Of a stretch of 64,000 bases of DNA, positions 35,720 to 43,884 are shown one piece after another. Positions within the stretch are counted from its first letter, which is position 1. Each line of letters begins with the position of its first letter. The translations under genes and the position numbers were made by a program. Below the pieces are notes generated by a model. That model searched no databases and was not told the origin of the DNA. It was given only the letters and a program-made list of their open reading frames with translations. Source of the stretch: Acidobacteriota bacterium (GTDB lineage: Bacteria; Acidobacteriota; Terriglobia; Bryobacterales; Bryobacteraceae); assembly GCA_029776225.1 (NCBI GenBank), contig JAKOTR010000022.1, forward strand, positions 62,001 to 126,000, given 5' to 3'.

Positions 35720-37576
35720 CTATTCCACCGTCACGCTCTTGGCAAGATTACGCGGCTGATCGACGTCGCAGCCGCGGCGCACGGCGATGTGGTAAGCGAG
35801 CAACTGGAGCGGCACGACTTCGAGGATGGGCAGCAGAAGATCGGGAGCGGGCGGGATCTCGATGACGTGATCGGCCATCTTCCTGACCTCGGTGTCGCCC
35901 TCGCTGACCAGCGCCAGCACCTGCCCCTCGCGCGCTTTTACTTCCTGAATGTTCGAGAGGGTCTTCTCATAGAGGAGGCGGCCGCGCTCGCTCGACGGGT
36001 CATGCACGGCCAGCACCACCACCGGAAGGTTTTCGTCGATCAAGGCGTTCGGGCCGTGCTTCATCTCGCCGGCCGGGTAACCCTCGGCGTGGATGTAAGA
36101 GATTTCCTTGAGCTTGAGAGCGCCCTCCAGCGCAATGGGGAAGTGGACCCCCCGGCCGAGGAACAGGAAATCGGTGGCGCGGAAATACTTCTTTGCCAGC
36201 TCCTCGTAGAGCGCGGCGCGGGAGAGCACGGCTTCCAGCTTGGCCGGGATCTTGAGCAGTTCCTGCACCAGGCAGTGCGACGTGTCGTCATCCAGAACGT
36301 CCCGCACCTGGCCGAGATACATGCCCAGAAGGAAGATCGCCGTGAGCTGGGCGGTGAACGTCTTGGTGGAGGCGACTCCGATCTCCGGCCCCGCATGGGT
36401 AAGGATGGTGCCGTCGGCTTCGCGGGTCACCATCGAGCCAATCACGTTGCAGATGGCGATGGTCTTCGATCCTTTGCGGCGCGCCTCGCGGAGCGCTGCC
36501 AGGGTGTCGGCCGTCTCGCCCGATTGCGTAACCAGGATCGTGAGCGCCTCGGGGGAGACGATGGGGTCGCGGTAGCGGAACTCGCTGCTGTAATCCACCT
36601 CGACCGGCAGCCGCGCCAGGTGTTCCAGCATGAACTTGCCCGCGAGGGCGGCGTGCCAGCTCGTGCCGCAGGCCACGAAACGAACCCGCCGGAACTCCCG
36701 GAACTCTTTTGGTTGGATGTCCATCTCATCCAGGAAAATGCGGCCGGATTCCTGCCCCACGCGCCCCACGATCGTATCCCGAACAGCGCGCGGCTGCTCG
36801 TAGATCTCCTTCAGCATGAAATGCTTGTATCCGCCCTTTTCGGCCATGATGGGATCCCAGAGGATGTGAGAGACCGCACGCTTGACGGGGCGGCCTTCGA
36901 AATCACTCAGCCGGACGCCGTCGGGAGTCAGTGTCGCGATGTCGCCGTCGGCGAGGAAAAGCATGTCCCGCGTGTGGCCCAGGATAGCGGGAACGTCCGA
37001 GGCGACAAAGTACTCCCCATCCCCCAGCCCGATTACCGCCGGAGGACCCGACCGCACGGCCACAATCTTGTTCGGATCGAGACGCGAGATGACGGCCAGC
37101 GCGAAAAGGCCCTGGAGCTGGCATGCCGTCTTGCGGACAGCGTCTTCCAGGTTGCCGTTGAAGTGCTTTTCAATCAAATGCGCGATGACTTCGGTGTCGG
37201 TTTCCGTGCGGAATTCGTGTCCCTCGGAGGCCAACTGGCGCTTCAGCGGAACGTAATTCTCGATAATCCCGTTATGGACGACCACAATATCGCCCTTACA
37301 ATCGCGATGGGGATGGGCGTTTTCCTCCGTCGGGCGCCCGTGCGTCGCCCAACGTGTGTGGCCGATGCCGTAGGCGCCATCGAGCGGGTTCATCCGGATG
37401 GCCTCTTCCAGGTTGTGGAGCTTGCCGGTTACGCGCCGGAGCGCGAGAGTGCCGTCCCCTTCCCGGTAGACGGCCAACCCCGCCGAGTCATACCCGCGAT
37501 ACTCGAGCCGGTGCAAGCCGTCCAGGAGAATCGGGACAGCCCTGCGGTTCCCTATGTAACCGACAATCCCGCACAT
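35720..37576 (-). CDS. glmS: Glutamine-fructose-6-phosphate aminotransferase (isomerising)
   Basis: 618 residues. Makes glucosamine-6-phosphate from fructose-6-phosphate and glutamine, the first step to UDP-GlcNAc for cell wall and, here, bacillithiol precursors. [11 protein letters not shown] places the nucleophilic Cys at position 2 of the class II amidotransferase domain. Two SIS domains follow ([16 protein letters not shown] and [22 protein letters not shown]), and the protein ends in the conserved [11 protein letters not shown]. The start is fixed by the required Cys2 and by TACAAT 6 bases upstream. No glmS ribozyme fold is possible in such a short leader. Confidence 0.96.
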   Translation of the reverse strand: MCGIVGYIGNRRAVPILLDGLHRLEYRGYDSAGLAVYREGDGTLALRRVTGKLHNLEEAIRMNPLDGAYGIGHTRWATHGRPTEENAHPHRDCKGDIVVVHNGIIENYVPLKRQLASEGHEFRTETDTEVIAHLIEKHFNGNLEDAVRKTACQLQGLFALAVISRLDPNKIVAVRSGPPAVIGLGDGEYFVASDVPAILGHTRDMLFLADGDIATLTPDGVRLSDFEGRPVKRAVSHILWDPIMAEKGGYKHFMLKEIYEQPRAVRDTIVGRVGQESGRIFLDEMDIQPKEFREFRRVRFVACGTSWHAALAGKFMLEHLARLPVEVDYSSEFRYRDPIVSPEALTILVTQSGETADTLAALREARRKGSKTIAICNVIGSMVTREADGTILTHAGPEIGVASTKTFTAQLTAIFLLGMYLGQVRDVLDDDTSHCLVQELLKIPAKLEAVLSRAALYEELAKKYFRATDFLFLGRGVHFPIALEGALKLKEISYIHAEGYPAGEMKHGPNALIDENLPVVVLAVHDPSSERGRLLYEKTLSNIQEVKAREGQVLALVSEGDTEVRKMADHVIEIPPAPDLLLPILEVVPLQLLAYHIAVRRGCDVDQPRNLAKSVTVE

Positions 37577-37582
37577 GATTCC

Positions 37583-37588
37583 ATTGTA
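37583..37588 (-). promoter_or_regulatory. -10 TACAAT, leaderless promoter of glmS
   Basis: TACAAT on the minus strand 6 bases before the glmS ATG. Since the GlmS start is certain (Cys2), this is one of the firmest leaderless cases in the window. Confidence 0.55.
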
Positions 37589-37692
37589 TCCACGGGGACT
37601 TTCCGCCCAGGAGATTGGGAGAGTGCCCCCACTAATGCGGTGATTATGTCTAGTACTCCGACGCCCCAACCTCGCAGATTTCTCTCACATTT

Positions 37693-37722
37693 TTGGACAA
37701 CCGGACCAGTTTATGCTATATT
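37693..37722 (+). promoter_or_regulatory. Sigma-70-like promoter pointing into the repeat region
   Basis: TTGGAC (37693-37698), 18 bases, TATATT (37717-37722). It is divergent from glmS and has no protein-coding frame downstream. Confidence 0.5.
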
Positions 37723-37728
37723 CGAGAC

Positions 37729-37830
37729 AAAGCTATACACAACATAGCATCCCGGCGACGGGGCCCAGCCTGTCGCCAGCCCCTCTGAGTGAAGCCTCAG
37801 GCCCCCCAGCCTGAGGCTTCTTAGCGTTTT
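37729..37830 (+). ncRNA. Candidate small RNA with three hairpins
   Basis: Downstream of the promoter at 37693-37722 come GCTAT/ATAGC (37732-37736 with 37744-37748), GGCGAC/GTCGCC (37754-37759 with 37772-37777) and a perfect 12-bp stem GAAGCCTCAGGC/GCCTGAGGCTTC (37791-37802 with 37809-37820). The last stem is followed by a T-rich stretch, like a terminator. No open frame fits. No known RNA family was recognised (not SRP, 6S or tmRNA). About 100 nt. The 3' arm of the last stem also begins the tandem repeats. Confidence 0.3.
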
Positions 37831-38050
37831 AGGGCCTTTTTTGTCTAGCCAAAAGCTTCTTTGGGACCTTTGGGCGAAACCTGAGCCTTCGTAGCGTTGT
37901 TGGGGGCGTTGGCTGGAAGCCAGAGGCTTCTTCGGGGCCTTTAGGCGAAGCCTGAGCCTTCTTAGCGTTTTAGGGTGTTGGTGGAAGCCAGAGGCTTCTT
38001 AGGAGCGTTTAGCTGTAGCCTGAAGCCTCTTAGCTTTCTAGGACTTCTTA
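37808..38050. repeat. Degenerate tandem repeat, 68-71 bp period, about 3.5 copies
   Basis: Units start at 37808, 37878, 37949 and 38017 with AGCCTGAGSCTTCTTAGCG-like sequence. Each is followed about 38 bases later by a half-unit of the type GAAGCCAGAGGCTTCTT. The exact hairpin GAAGCC-AGA-GGCTTC recurs at 37916-37930 and 37984-37998, 68 bases apart. The last copy runs into the 3' end of the GyrI-like gene (stop at 38038-38040). The gap 37577-38037 thus holds the glmS promoter, a plus-strand promoter with a possible small RNA, and these repeats. Confidence 0.8.
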
Positions 38051-38655
38051 CCCAAGAGCTTTTCTACAACCGGCAGCCGCAGGATCGTGCGCAAGCGTTC
38101 GGGAGGAACGCGGTTGGGATCCGAAAGGTAGATCTCGTGGTGCGGTCCGGCGAGCGCGCATCCGTTTTCTTCCGCATACGCCTGCATCCGCTGAATGGTT
38201 GCGGGCTCTTCGGAGTACGGTCCCACGTGGAGCATCTGAACGCACCGCCCCTCCTCGATGGTCTCGATGCGGATGTTTTTGGCTTCCCCATCCTTTCCTT
38301 TCTTTTCCAAAGCAGCCACGGCATCCGCCAGGTCGCGCTCCGTAACGAATTCGGGCACGCGAATCAGCAGCTTCCATTTCATTTCGCCGCTTTGGTTATC
38401 GACGTCCTGGTAGAGACCCTCAAGGGCAGGCACCTTGAAGTCGCCGCGCCCGGCAGATTTCAGGCCCATTTTGATCGCATACGCGGCTCCGTATAGCGCG
38501 CCGGTCTGCGCCTGAAACAACGGGCTTCCCGGTTTCCCGTACCCCTCAATTGCCAGATAGCGCGCGGGCTGTATCTCGACAAAGACGGGTTGTTTCGGAG
38601 CAACATACTCCGCCCTATGTGTTTTATGGAAATCGATTTTTTCAGTCACAGCCAT
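38038..38655 (-). CDS. GyrI-like small-molecule-binding domain protein
   Basis: 205 residues. The GyrI-like (SHS2/BacR effector-binding) fold is indicated by PARYLAIEGYGKPGSP, MKWKLLIRVPEFV, IEEGRCVQMLHVGPYSEEPATI and GPHHEIYLSDPNRVPPE. The family binds small, often hydrophobic molecules and occurs alone or in transcription regulators; some members hydrolyse cyclopropanoids. Stand-alone here. GGAGGA is 7 bases before the ATG. Its final codons lie in the last tandem-repeat unit. Confidence 0.85.
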   Translation of the reverse strand: MAVTEKIDFHKTHRAEYVAPKQPVFVEIQPARYLAIEGYGKPGSPLFQAQTGALYGAAYAIKMGLKSAGRGDFKVPALEGLYQDVDNQSGEMKWKLLIRVPEFVTERDLADAVAALEKKGKDGEAKNIRIETIEEGRCVQMLHVGPYSEEPATIQRMQAYAEENGCALAGPHHEIYLSDPNRVPPERLRTILRLPVVEKLLGKKS

Positions 38656-38760
38656 TAAGTTGTCCTCCAAGCGGCTGCGGCCGGCCGATGGCTGCCGCCC
38701 GTACGCCCCTTTCTGAATTGTATGTCCGAGCGCTGGAAAAACCGCTCGTGCTGTGCGTTA

Positions 38761-38766
38761 TATAAT
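38761..38766 (+). promoter_or_regulatory. -10 TATAAT of the thuA-PQQ dehydrogenase unit
   Basis: Consensus TATAAT with a short leader of about 18 bases carrying AGGAGG, 5 bases before the TTG start at 38790. The -35 is weak. Confidence 0.45.
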
Positions 38767-38789
38767 CGGCATTTAACAGGAGGATAGCC

Positions 38790-39599
38790 TTGAGGGGAAA
38801 ATTCGTGCTCGGCCTGATCGTGTCGAGCCTGTTAACATTTGCGCCGGCTCAGCAGCAACCCAAGATTCAGACCCTCATCATCACCGGACAAGACGTGCAC
38901 GACTGGCGCGGCGTGACTCCTGGTCTCCGCAAGGCGCTTGAGGACACCGGCCGTTTTGAAGTCCGGGTAACGGAGGAGTTTCGCGGCGCAGGTCCGGAAA
39001 CGCTGGCCCCCTATGATCTCGTAATTCTGAATTATTACGACCTGCGTAAACCGGATCTCAGGTGGGGCGAACGGGCTGAGAAAGCGCTGCTCAACCACGT
39101 CCGGTCGGGCAAAGGCATCGTCATCTTTCATTTCTCGGTAGCGGCCTTCGACGGCTGGGAGGAATACGAGCAGATGTGCGCGGGCAACTGGCGGCCCGGT
39201 TTCGGCCACCACTCGCCGGCACACGATTTCACGGTTACGATTCGGGACCCCGATCATCCGGTCACCAAAGGGCTGAAGAAAACCTTTCTCCAACCGAAGG
39301 ATGAGTTATACGCCAACTTAAAGTGGAGGCCTTCGGGCACCTACCACGTGCTGGCAACGGCCTGGGACGACCACTCGCTGTATGGCGGCAAGGCGCGGCA
39401 GCCGACTCCGGGACCGGGACTGAACCAGCCGGTGCTGTGGACCACCGGCTTCGGCCAGGGCCGGGTTTTCGTAACCGTGCTCGGTCACGACCCACAGGCG
39501 GTGAGCACGCCCGCCTTTGTCGTGACCTTCACTCGCGGCGCCGAATGGGCGGCCACCGGGGAAGTGACGCTGCCGATTCCGCCCGAGATGAAAGAATAA
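38790..39599 (+). CDS. Exported ThuA-domain protein
   Basis: 269 residues from TTG (AGGAGGA upstream). Signal peptide to about residue 20 (LLTFAPAQQ). The ThuA fold resembles a class I glutamine amidotransferase: IQTLIITGQDVHDWRGVTP, YDLVILNYYDLRKPD, GKGIVIFHFSVAAFDGWEEY, FTRGAEWAATGEV. ThuA is linked to trehalose/disaccharide use through 3-keto-sugars in Rhizobium, and exported members are common in acidobacteria and planctomycetes. The enzymatic activity is not established. Likely co-transcribed with the PQQ dehydrogenase 69 bases downstream. Confidence 0.84.
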   Translation: MRGKFVLGLIVSSLLTFAPAQQQPKIQTLIITGQDVHDWRGVTPGLRKALEDTGRFEVRVTEEFRGAGPETLAPYDLVILNYYDLRKPDLRWGERAEKALLNHVRSGKGIVIFHFSVAAFDGWEEYEQMCAGNWRPGFGHHSPAHDFTVTIRDPDHPVTKGLKKTFLQPKDELYANLKWRPSGTYHVLATAWDDHSLYGGKARQPTPGPGLNQPVLWTTGFGQGRVFVTVLGHDPQAVSTPAFVVTFTRGAEWAATGEVTLPIPPEMKE

Positions 39600-39668
39600 C
39601 CCCCAAAGTCTGTTCGGCAGACGGCCCGCTCGGAGGGGCGAATCTGGGGGAAACACTTGGAGTGGGGC

Positions 39669-41738
39669 ATGAAACTGGGTTACTGTCTGGGGGCAGCCGG
39701 GGTGCTGCTGGGATTGGCATACGGCGCCGGCCGCGACTGGCCGGTGTATCTGGGAAGCGTGGACGGGCTCCATTACTCCCCGCTCACCCAGATCAACCGG
39801 AAGAATGTAAAAAACCTTCAGGTTGCGTGGACTTACGATACCGGCGACGAGTTCCCGGATTCCGAGATGCAATGCAATCCCCTGATCGTGGATGGCGTAT
39901 TGTATGCCACGTCTCCGCGGCTCAGAGTCTTCGCGCTCGATGCGGCGACCGGAAAGCTGCGCTGGAGTTTCGAACCGCTGCCGCGCGCCAGCCGGCCGGG
40001 GAAAATCCGCAGCCGGGGACTCATGTACTGGAGCGACGGCAAAGGGGATCGCCGTATCTACGTGGCCGCGAGGCAGTGGCTGTACGCGCTCAACGCGGAC
40101 ACGGGAAAGCCTGTGCCCTCGTTCGGCAGCGAGGGGCGGATCGACCTGCGGGAGGGGCTCGGGCGCGATCCCAACACAATTTCGGTTTCGGCAAGCACAC
40201 CCGGGGTCATTTACAAAGACCTGCTGATTCTGGGCAGCATCGTCAGCGAAGATTTGCCGGCGGCGCCGGGCGACATACGCGCGTTTGATGTTCGCACCGG
40301 CAAGCTGCGCTGGACGTTTCACACCATCCCCCGCCCCGGCGAGTACGGATACGAGACCTGGCCCAAGGACGCCTGGAAATACGCCGGCGGAGCCAACAAC
40401 TGGGCCGGAATGGCCCTGGATGAGAAGCGCGGACTCGTGTTCGTGCCAACCGGGTCGGCGGCGTTCGATTTCTATGGCGCGGACCGCAAGGGAGACAACC
40501 TGTTCGCGAACTGCCTGCTGGCGCTGAAGGCCGAAACCGGCGAGCGCGTTTGGCATTTCCAGGCCGTGCGCCACGACGTCTGGGACCGGGATTTCCCGTC
40601 CCCTCCCGTGCTGGTGACGCTGCGGCGGAACGGCCGGCCCGTGGATGCGGTGGTGCAGATTTCCAAGGCGGGCTGGATATACGTGTTCGAGCGGGAAACC
40701 GGGAAGCCGCTGTTCCCGATCGAATACCGCAAGGTCCCGCCGTCGGATGTGGACGGCGAGGAGCTTGCGCCGACGCAGCCGTTTCCGTTGAAGCCCGCGC
40801 CCTTTGCGCGGCAGGAATTCACAGAAGATATCGTGACGCGGCGGACGCCCGAGGCGCGCGAAGCGGTGCTCCGGCGGCTGCGCCAGTTGCGGAACGGCGG
40901 GCAGTTCACCCCTCCCAGCCTTCGGGGAACGATTATTTTCCCCGGTCTGGATGGCGGCGGCGAGTGGGGTGGACCGGCGTTTGATCCCACCACGCGCATC
41001 CTGTACGTGAATTCGAACGAAATGGTCTGGGTGCTGCGCCTTGTGGAGCGTTCGAGCGGAGATTTATATGGCCGGCTTTGCGCCAGTTGCCACGGCTCCG
41101 ATCTAAAAGGCAACCCGCCGGAGTTTCCCAGCCTGCTGAATCTGAAATCAACGGAGGCCGAGATTGTCAAGGTGATCCTGGAGGGGGCGGGGCGCATGCC
41201 CGCGTTCTCATCCATGATCGGGGAATCGGCAGCCCGGAACCTGGCGCGGTACATCAAGTCGAACGGGAAGATGCCGGCCCCGAGGTCGGGCGTGCAGGGG
41301 CCGATGCTCAAGTACCGGCTCGAAGGATACGGAAAATTTCTCGACCCGGACGGCTACCCTGCCGTGGAGCCTCCTTGGGGAACGTTGAACGCCATCAACC
41401 TGGAAACCGGGGAGTATGTCTGGCGCATACCGTTCGGCGAGTTCCCGGAGCTGGTTGCCAAGGGAATACGCAACACGGGGAGCGAAAACTATGGCGGGCC
41501 TGTGGTGACCGCCGGCGGGCTCCTCTTCATTGGGGCTACCAACCACGACCGCAAATTCCGCGCATATGATAAGGACACCGGCGAGTTGCTCTGGGAAACA
41601 ACATTGCCCGCCGCAGGGAACGCCACGCCGGCGACTTATGAAGTGAATGGGCGGCAGTACGTCGTAATTGCCGCGGGCGGCGGTAAGTGGGGAAATCCTT
41701 CGGGCGGAAGCTATGTCGCGTTCGCGTTGAAGCAGTGA
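39669..41738 (+). CDS. PQQ-dependent dehydrogenase with inserted cytochrome c motif
   Basis: 689 residues. Signal peptide ([19 protein letters not shown]), then an eight-bladed quinoprotein beta-propeller with tryptophan-docking repeats such as [30 protein letters not shown] and [18 protein letters not shown]. Before the last blade a c-type heme site CASCH (471-475) with a downstream heme-ligand Met region ([13 protein letters not shown]) is inserted. It would oxidise an alcohol or sugar in the periplasm and pass electrons through its own heme. The substrate could be glucose or another polyol. ATG at 39669 with GGAG upstream. Confidence 0.88.
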   Translation: MKLGYCLGAAGVLLGLAYGAGRDWPVYLGSVDGLHYSPLTQINRKNVKNLQVAWTYDTGDEFPDSEMQCNPLIVDGVLYATSPRLRVFALDAATGKLRWSFEPLPRASRPGKIRSRGLMYWSDGKGDRRIYVAARQWLYALNADTGKPVPSFGSEGRIDLREGLGRDPNTISVSASTPGVIYKDLLILGSIVSEDLPAAPGDIRAFDVRTGKLRWTFHTIPRPGEYGYETWPKDAWKYAGGANNWAGMALDEKRGLVFVPTGSAAFDFYGADRKGDNLFANCLLALKAETGERVWHFQAVRHDVWDRDFPSPPVLVTLRRNGRPVDAVVQISKAGWIYVFERETGKPLFPIEYRKVPPSDVDGEELAPTQPFPLKPAPFARQEFTEDIVTRRTPEAREAVLRRLRQLRNGGQFTPPSLRGTIIFPGLDGGGEWGGPAFDPTTRILYVNSNEMVWVLRLVERSSGDLYGRLCASCHGSDLKGNPPEFPSLLNLKSTEAEIVKVILEGAGRMPAFSSMIGESAARNLARYIKSNGKMPAPRSGVQGPMLKYRLEGYGKFLDPDGYPAVEPPWGTLNAINLETGEYVWRIPFGEFPELVAKGIRNTGSENYGGPVVTAGGLLFIGATNHDRKFRAYDKDTGELLWETTLPAAGNATPATYEVNGRQYVVIAAGGGKWGNPSGGSYVAFALKQ

Positions 41739-41753
41739 ACCACTTAGTAGCTT

Positions 41754-43751
41754 CTACCGCATAACCGGCGGGCAATATAGCGTGAGAGACTCATTCGTGA
41801 TCGAGCGCGTGGGTCCGGTTTCGACGAAGTAGCGGAACGTGGCGCCGCCGGGTGCGATGCGTTCCACGTGCCGGCGCAACTGGCCGCTTTCTCTCCAGGT
41901 GTGCGTGATCTCAACCGGCGAACGCGCATCGGATGCCCGGGAGCGGACGGCGAGGCGGATGCTATCGAGGGCGAGGTTCGCGAAGCGGTAGCGGACATAT
42001 ACTTTTTTCACGCCGGGCGGCAGCTCGTTGACTGTGAAGTCGACTTCCGGCCAGCGCAGCACGCGGTTGATCGCGTCGCCGTCCCTCCACTGGATCTCAT
42101 CGCTCCACTTCCAGAGGGGCTTGAAGTCGCGGCCCGGCGCGAGCGACCACTCGAGCGACGCCTCCGGCGAGCCATGGAAAACAATTTTTGTTTTTCTGAC
42201 GCCGGCGGTGAGCTTGTCCGGGGCCAGTCCGCCGCGGAGGTCCAGAAAGCGTCCTCCGGCCTCGAAACCGGTGAGGACCGCGCCTCCGGGAGCGGCCAGT
42301 TCGAAAACCACGCTCCCAGACCTGCCCTCCTCGGGCACAAGCAACTCATTGCCCGCTTCGGTAACGCGATGCGCGTGTGAGAGCCGTCCGGCGCCCGCGG
42401 GAATCAAGCGGCGGACCTCGGCCGCGCCCGATTGGTACACCATTTCGTTCCGGCCCGGGGTCAAGTGAGCCAAGGCGCGCGGATTGTGCTGGAAAGTTGT
42501 CGTAATGGTGAGCTGGTCGATGGCGGTGTCCGCTGGTTCGCCCCCGCCGGACATAGTAAAGCGGACAAGGTAGCCGTAGGTTCCGCGCGGGACTAGGGAT
42601 TTCACCTCCCACTGCCCCCGGTAGGGTCCCCTCAGAAGGCCGGCCCGCGACCACGTCCTGCCGCCGTTGGTCGAGAACTCAGCCATAAGCGTCTGCCGGA
42701 CGGTTTCCAGACGAGCGCGAACGCTGAGGCGCGCGTCGATGATCACGTAGGGACAGGGCATTTCAAACACCGCCACGCCAGGGTGCGCGCCGTCGAGCCG
42801 GGTAAGTTCGGTCGTGTTTCCGGACGGAAGGCGCAGATTCGAATTGAAACCGGCGCGGAACTCGGGGTAGTAGGAGGTGACGTCCGATAGCACCGGTGTG
42901 TACTCGATCCGGCCGGTCGCCCAGCGGCGGTCGTCTGTGGGAGAGCGCGGGCCGTCCTCCGCGCGGGCCGGCCGCACAGGCGGCAAATAGTAAAGATCCG
43001 GCTGCTCCGGAGCGAAGTGCCGGATCAAGCGCTCGCCCGGACGGAGAACGAACGCCATGCTATGCCCTTGAGGGTAGCGGGTGAAGGGGAAAACCCGGTT
43101 GTCCGCGGCAGTGGAAAACAGGCGGGCGAAGGACTCCATTTGCTCCGGCCGGAAGCTTGGAAACCAGGGATGATCCACCGCATTCGCCTCGGCGCGCGAG
43201 CCGAACTTGGCCAGAAGGATGCCCGGCTCCTGTTCGAGATTCCGGACGGAGACTACGGGCGCCTGCCGGAAAGGGCCCTTTCCGGCAGTGGTGTATCCCA
43301 TGTGATCGGAATCGTAATAGTGATAGGCGCCGTCATAAAAGACTTCCGCGACCGTGTGCCCGCCGAGAGACCAGACACGCGCGTCGGGGAAGCCGGCCGC
43401 CTCCCAAGCGGCTTCAAGCAGCGCGGCAAGCTGCGCGGATGTTCCGAAGCCGTAGCTGTTGAGGAGTTTCAGCGGATCGGTAACCAGCCCGCCGGGCTCT
43501 TCGTATGCCCAGCCGTCGAGCCGGTACCAGAAACCCGGCTTGACGAAGCGGCCGTCTGCGAGGAAAAAGCGCCAGATAGCTTCGGCCCGCTCGCGCTGGC
43601 CGGTAACGCGAGCGCGATCCAAAATCCCGTTGACAAACGAACGAATGCTGGAGGCGTCCGGGTCCCCCTGGCGGACCACCCTGGGGGAGTACACCTGGGC
43701 AACCGCGGTTCCCGCCAGCACAGCCGCGAGAATCCAGCGCCGATCCAGCAT
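41754..43751 (-). CDS. Exported transglutaminase-like protein lacking the catalytic Cys
   Basis: 665 residues with signal peptide (WILAAVLAGTAVAQ). The region about 95-160 resembles a transglutaminase/protease core: LLNSYGFGTSAQLAALLEAAWEAAGF, then VWSLGGHTVAEVFYDG and YHYYDSDHMGY. The His and Asp of the triad are visible, but the position expected to be Cys (in GYGYC-like relatives) is Ser105. The rest (about 250-665) is beta-rich and looks like tandem immunoglobulin-like or carbohydrate-binding modules. Probably a secreted, possibly non-catalytic binding protein. Converges with the PQQ dehydrogenase, 15 bases apart. Leaderless start. Confidence 0.65.
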   Translation of the reverse strand: MLDRRWILAAVLAGTAVAQVYSPRVVRQGDPDASSIRSFVNGILDRARVTGQRERAEAIWRFFLADGRFVKPGFWYRLDGWAYEEPGGLVTDPLKLLNSYGFGTSAQLAALLEAAWEAAGFPDARVWSLGGHTVAEVFYDGAYHYYDSDHMGYTTAGKGPFRQAPVVSVRNLEQEPGILLAKFGSRAEANAVDHPWFPSFRPEQMESFARLFSTAADNRVFPFTRYPQGHSMAFVLRPGERLIRHFAPEQPDLYYLPPVRPARAEDGPRSPTDDRRWATGRIEYTPVLSDVTSYYPEFRAGFNSNLRLPSGNTTELTRLDGAHPGVAVFEMPCPYVIIDARLSVRARLETVRQTLMAEFSTNGGRTWSRAGLLRGPYRGQWEVKSLVPRGTYGYLVRFTMSGGGEPADTAIDQLTITTTFQHNPRALAHLTPGRNEMVYQSGAAEVRRLIPAGAGRLSHAHRVTEAGNELLVPEEGRSGSVVFELAAPGGAVLTGFEAGGRFLDLRGGLAPDKLTAGVRKTKIVFHGSPEASLEWSLAPGRDFKPLWKWSDEIQWRDGDAINRVLRWPEVDFTVNELPPGVKKVYVRYRFANLALDSIRLAVRSRASDARSPVEITHTWRESGQLRRHVERIAPGGATFRYFVETGPTRSITNESLTLYCPPVMR

Positions 43752-43759
43752 GTGTTGTT

Positions 43760-43765
43760 ATTTTA
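43760..43765 (-). promoter_or_regulatory. -10 TAAAAT, leaderless promoter
   Basis: TAAAAT on the minus strand 8 bases before the ATG at 43751. No Shine-Dalgarno. Confidence 0.4.
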
Positions 43766-43849
43766 GCCAGTGGCTGCGGCGACGGACCACGAACGGATTT
43801 GCGCGGTCCGGCGGCGCCGGCTGCTGAAGTCGCTCTACTAGGTGCTTTG

Positions 43850-43858
43850 TGGTAGACT
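43850..43858 (+). promoter_or_regulatory. Extended -10 promoter of the csm operon
   Basis: TGGTAGACT fits TG-N-TAxxxT. It lies 26 bases before the cas10 ATG, and AAAGGG is the likely ribosome site. It is the only promoter candidate for the five-gene operon. Confidence 0.35.
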
Positions 43859-43884
43859 AACCGCTTTCAAAGGGTCTCTATCTC

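Noticed and set aside
37577-37620. glmS ribozyme or riboswitch upstream of glmS
   Set aside because: The -10 box lies 6 bases before the start codon, leaving no leader for such an RNA; none of the conserved ribozyme core was seen.
35789-37747. A 652-codon frame antisense to glmS
   Set aside because: Shadow of glmS; no family resemblance.
37808-38050. CRISPR array
   Set aside because: The repeats are long, degenerate, contiguous halves with a 68-71 bp period, with no constant short repeat separating unique spacers and no adjacent cas genes.
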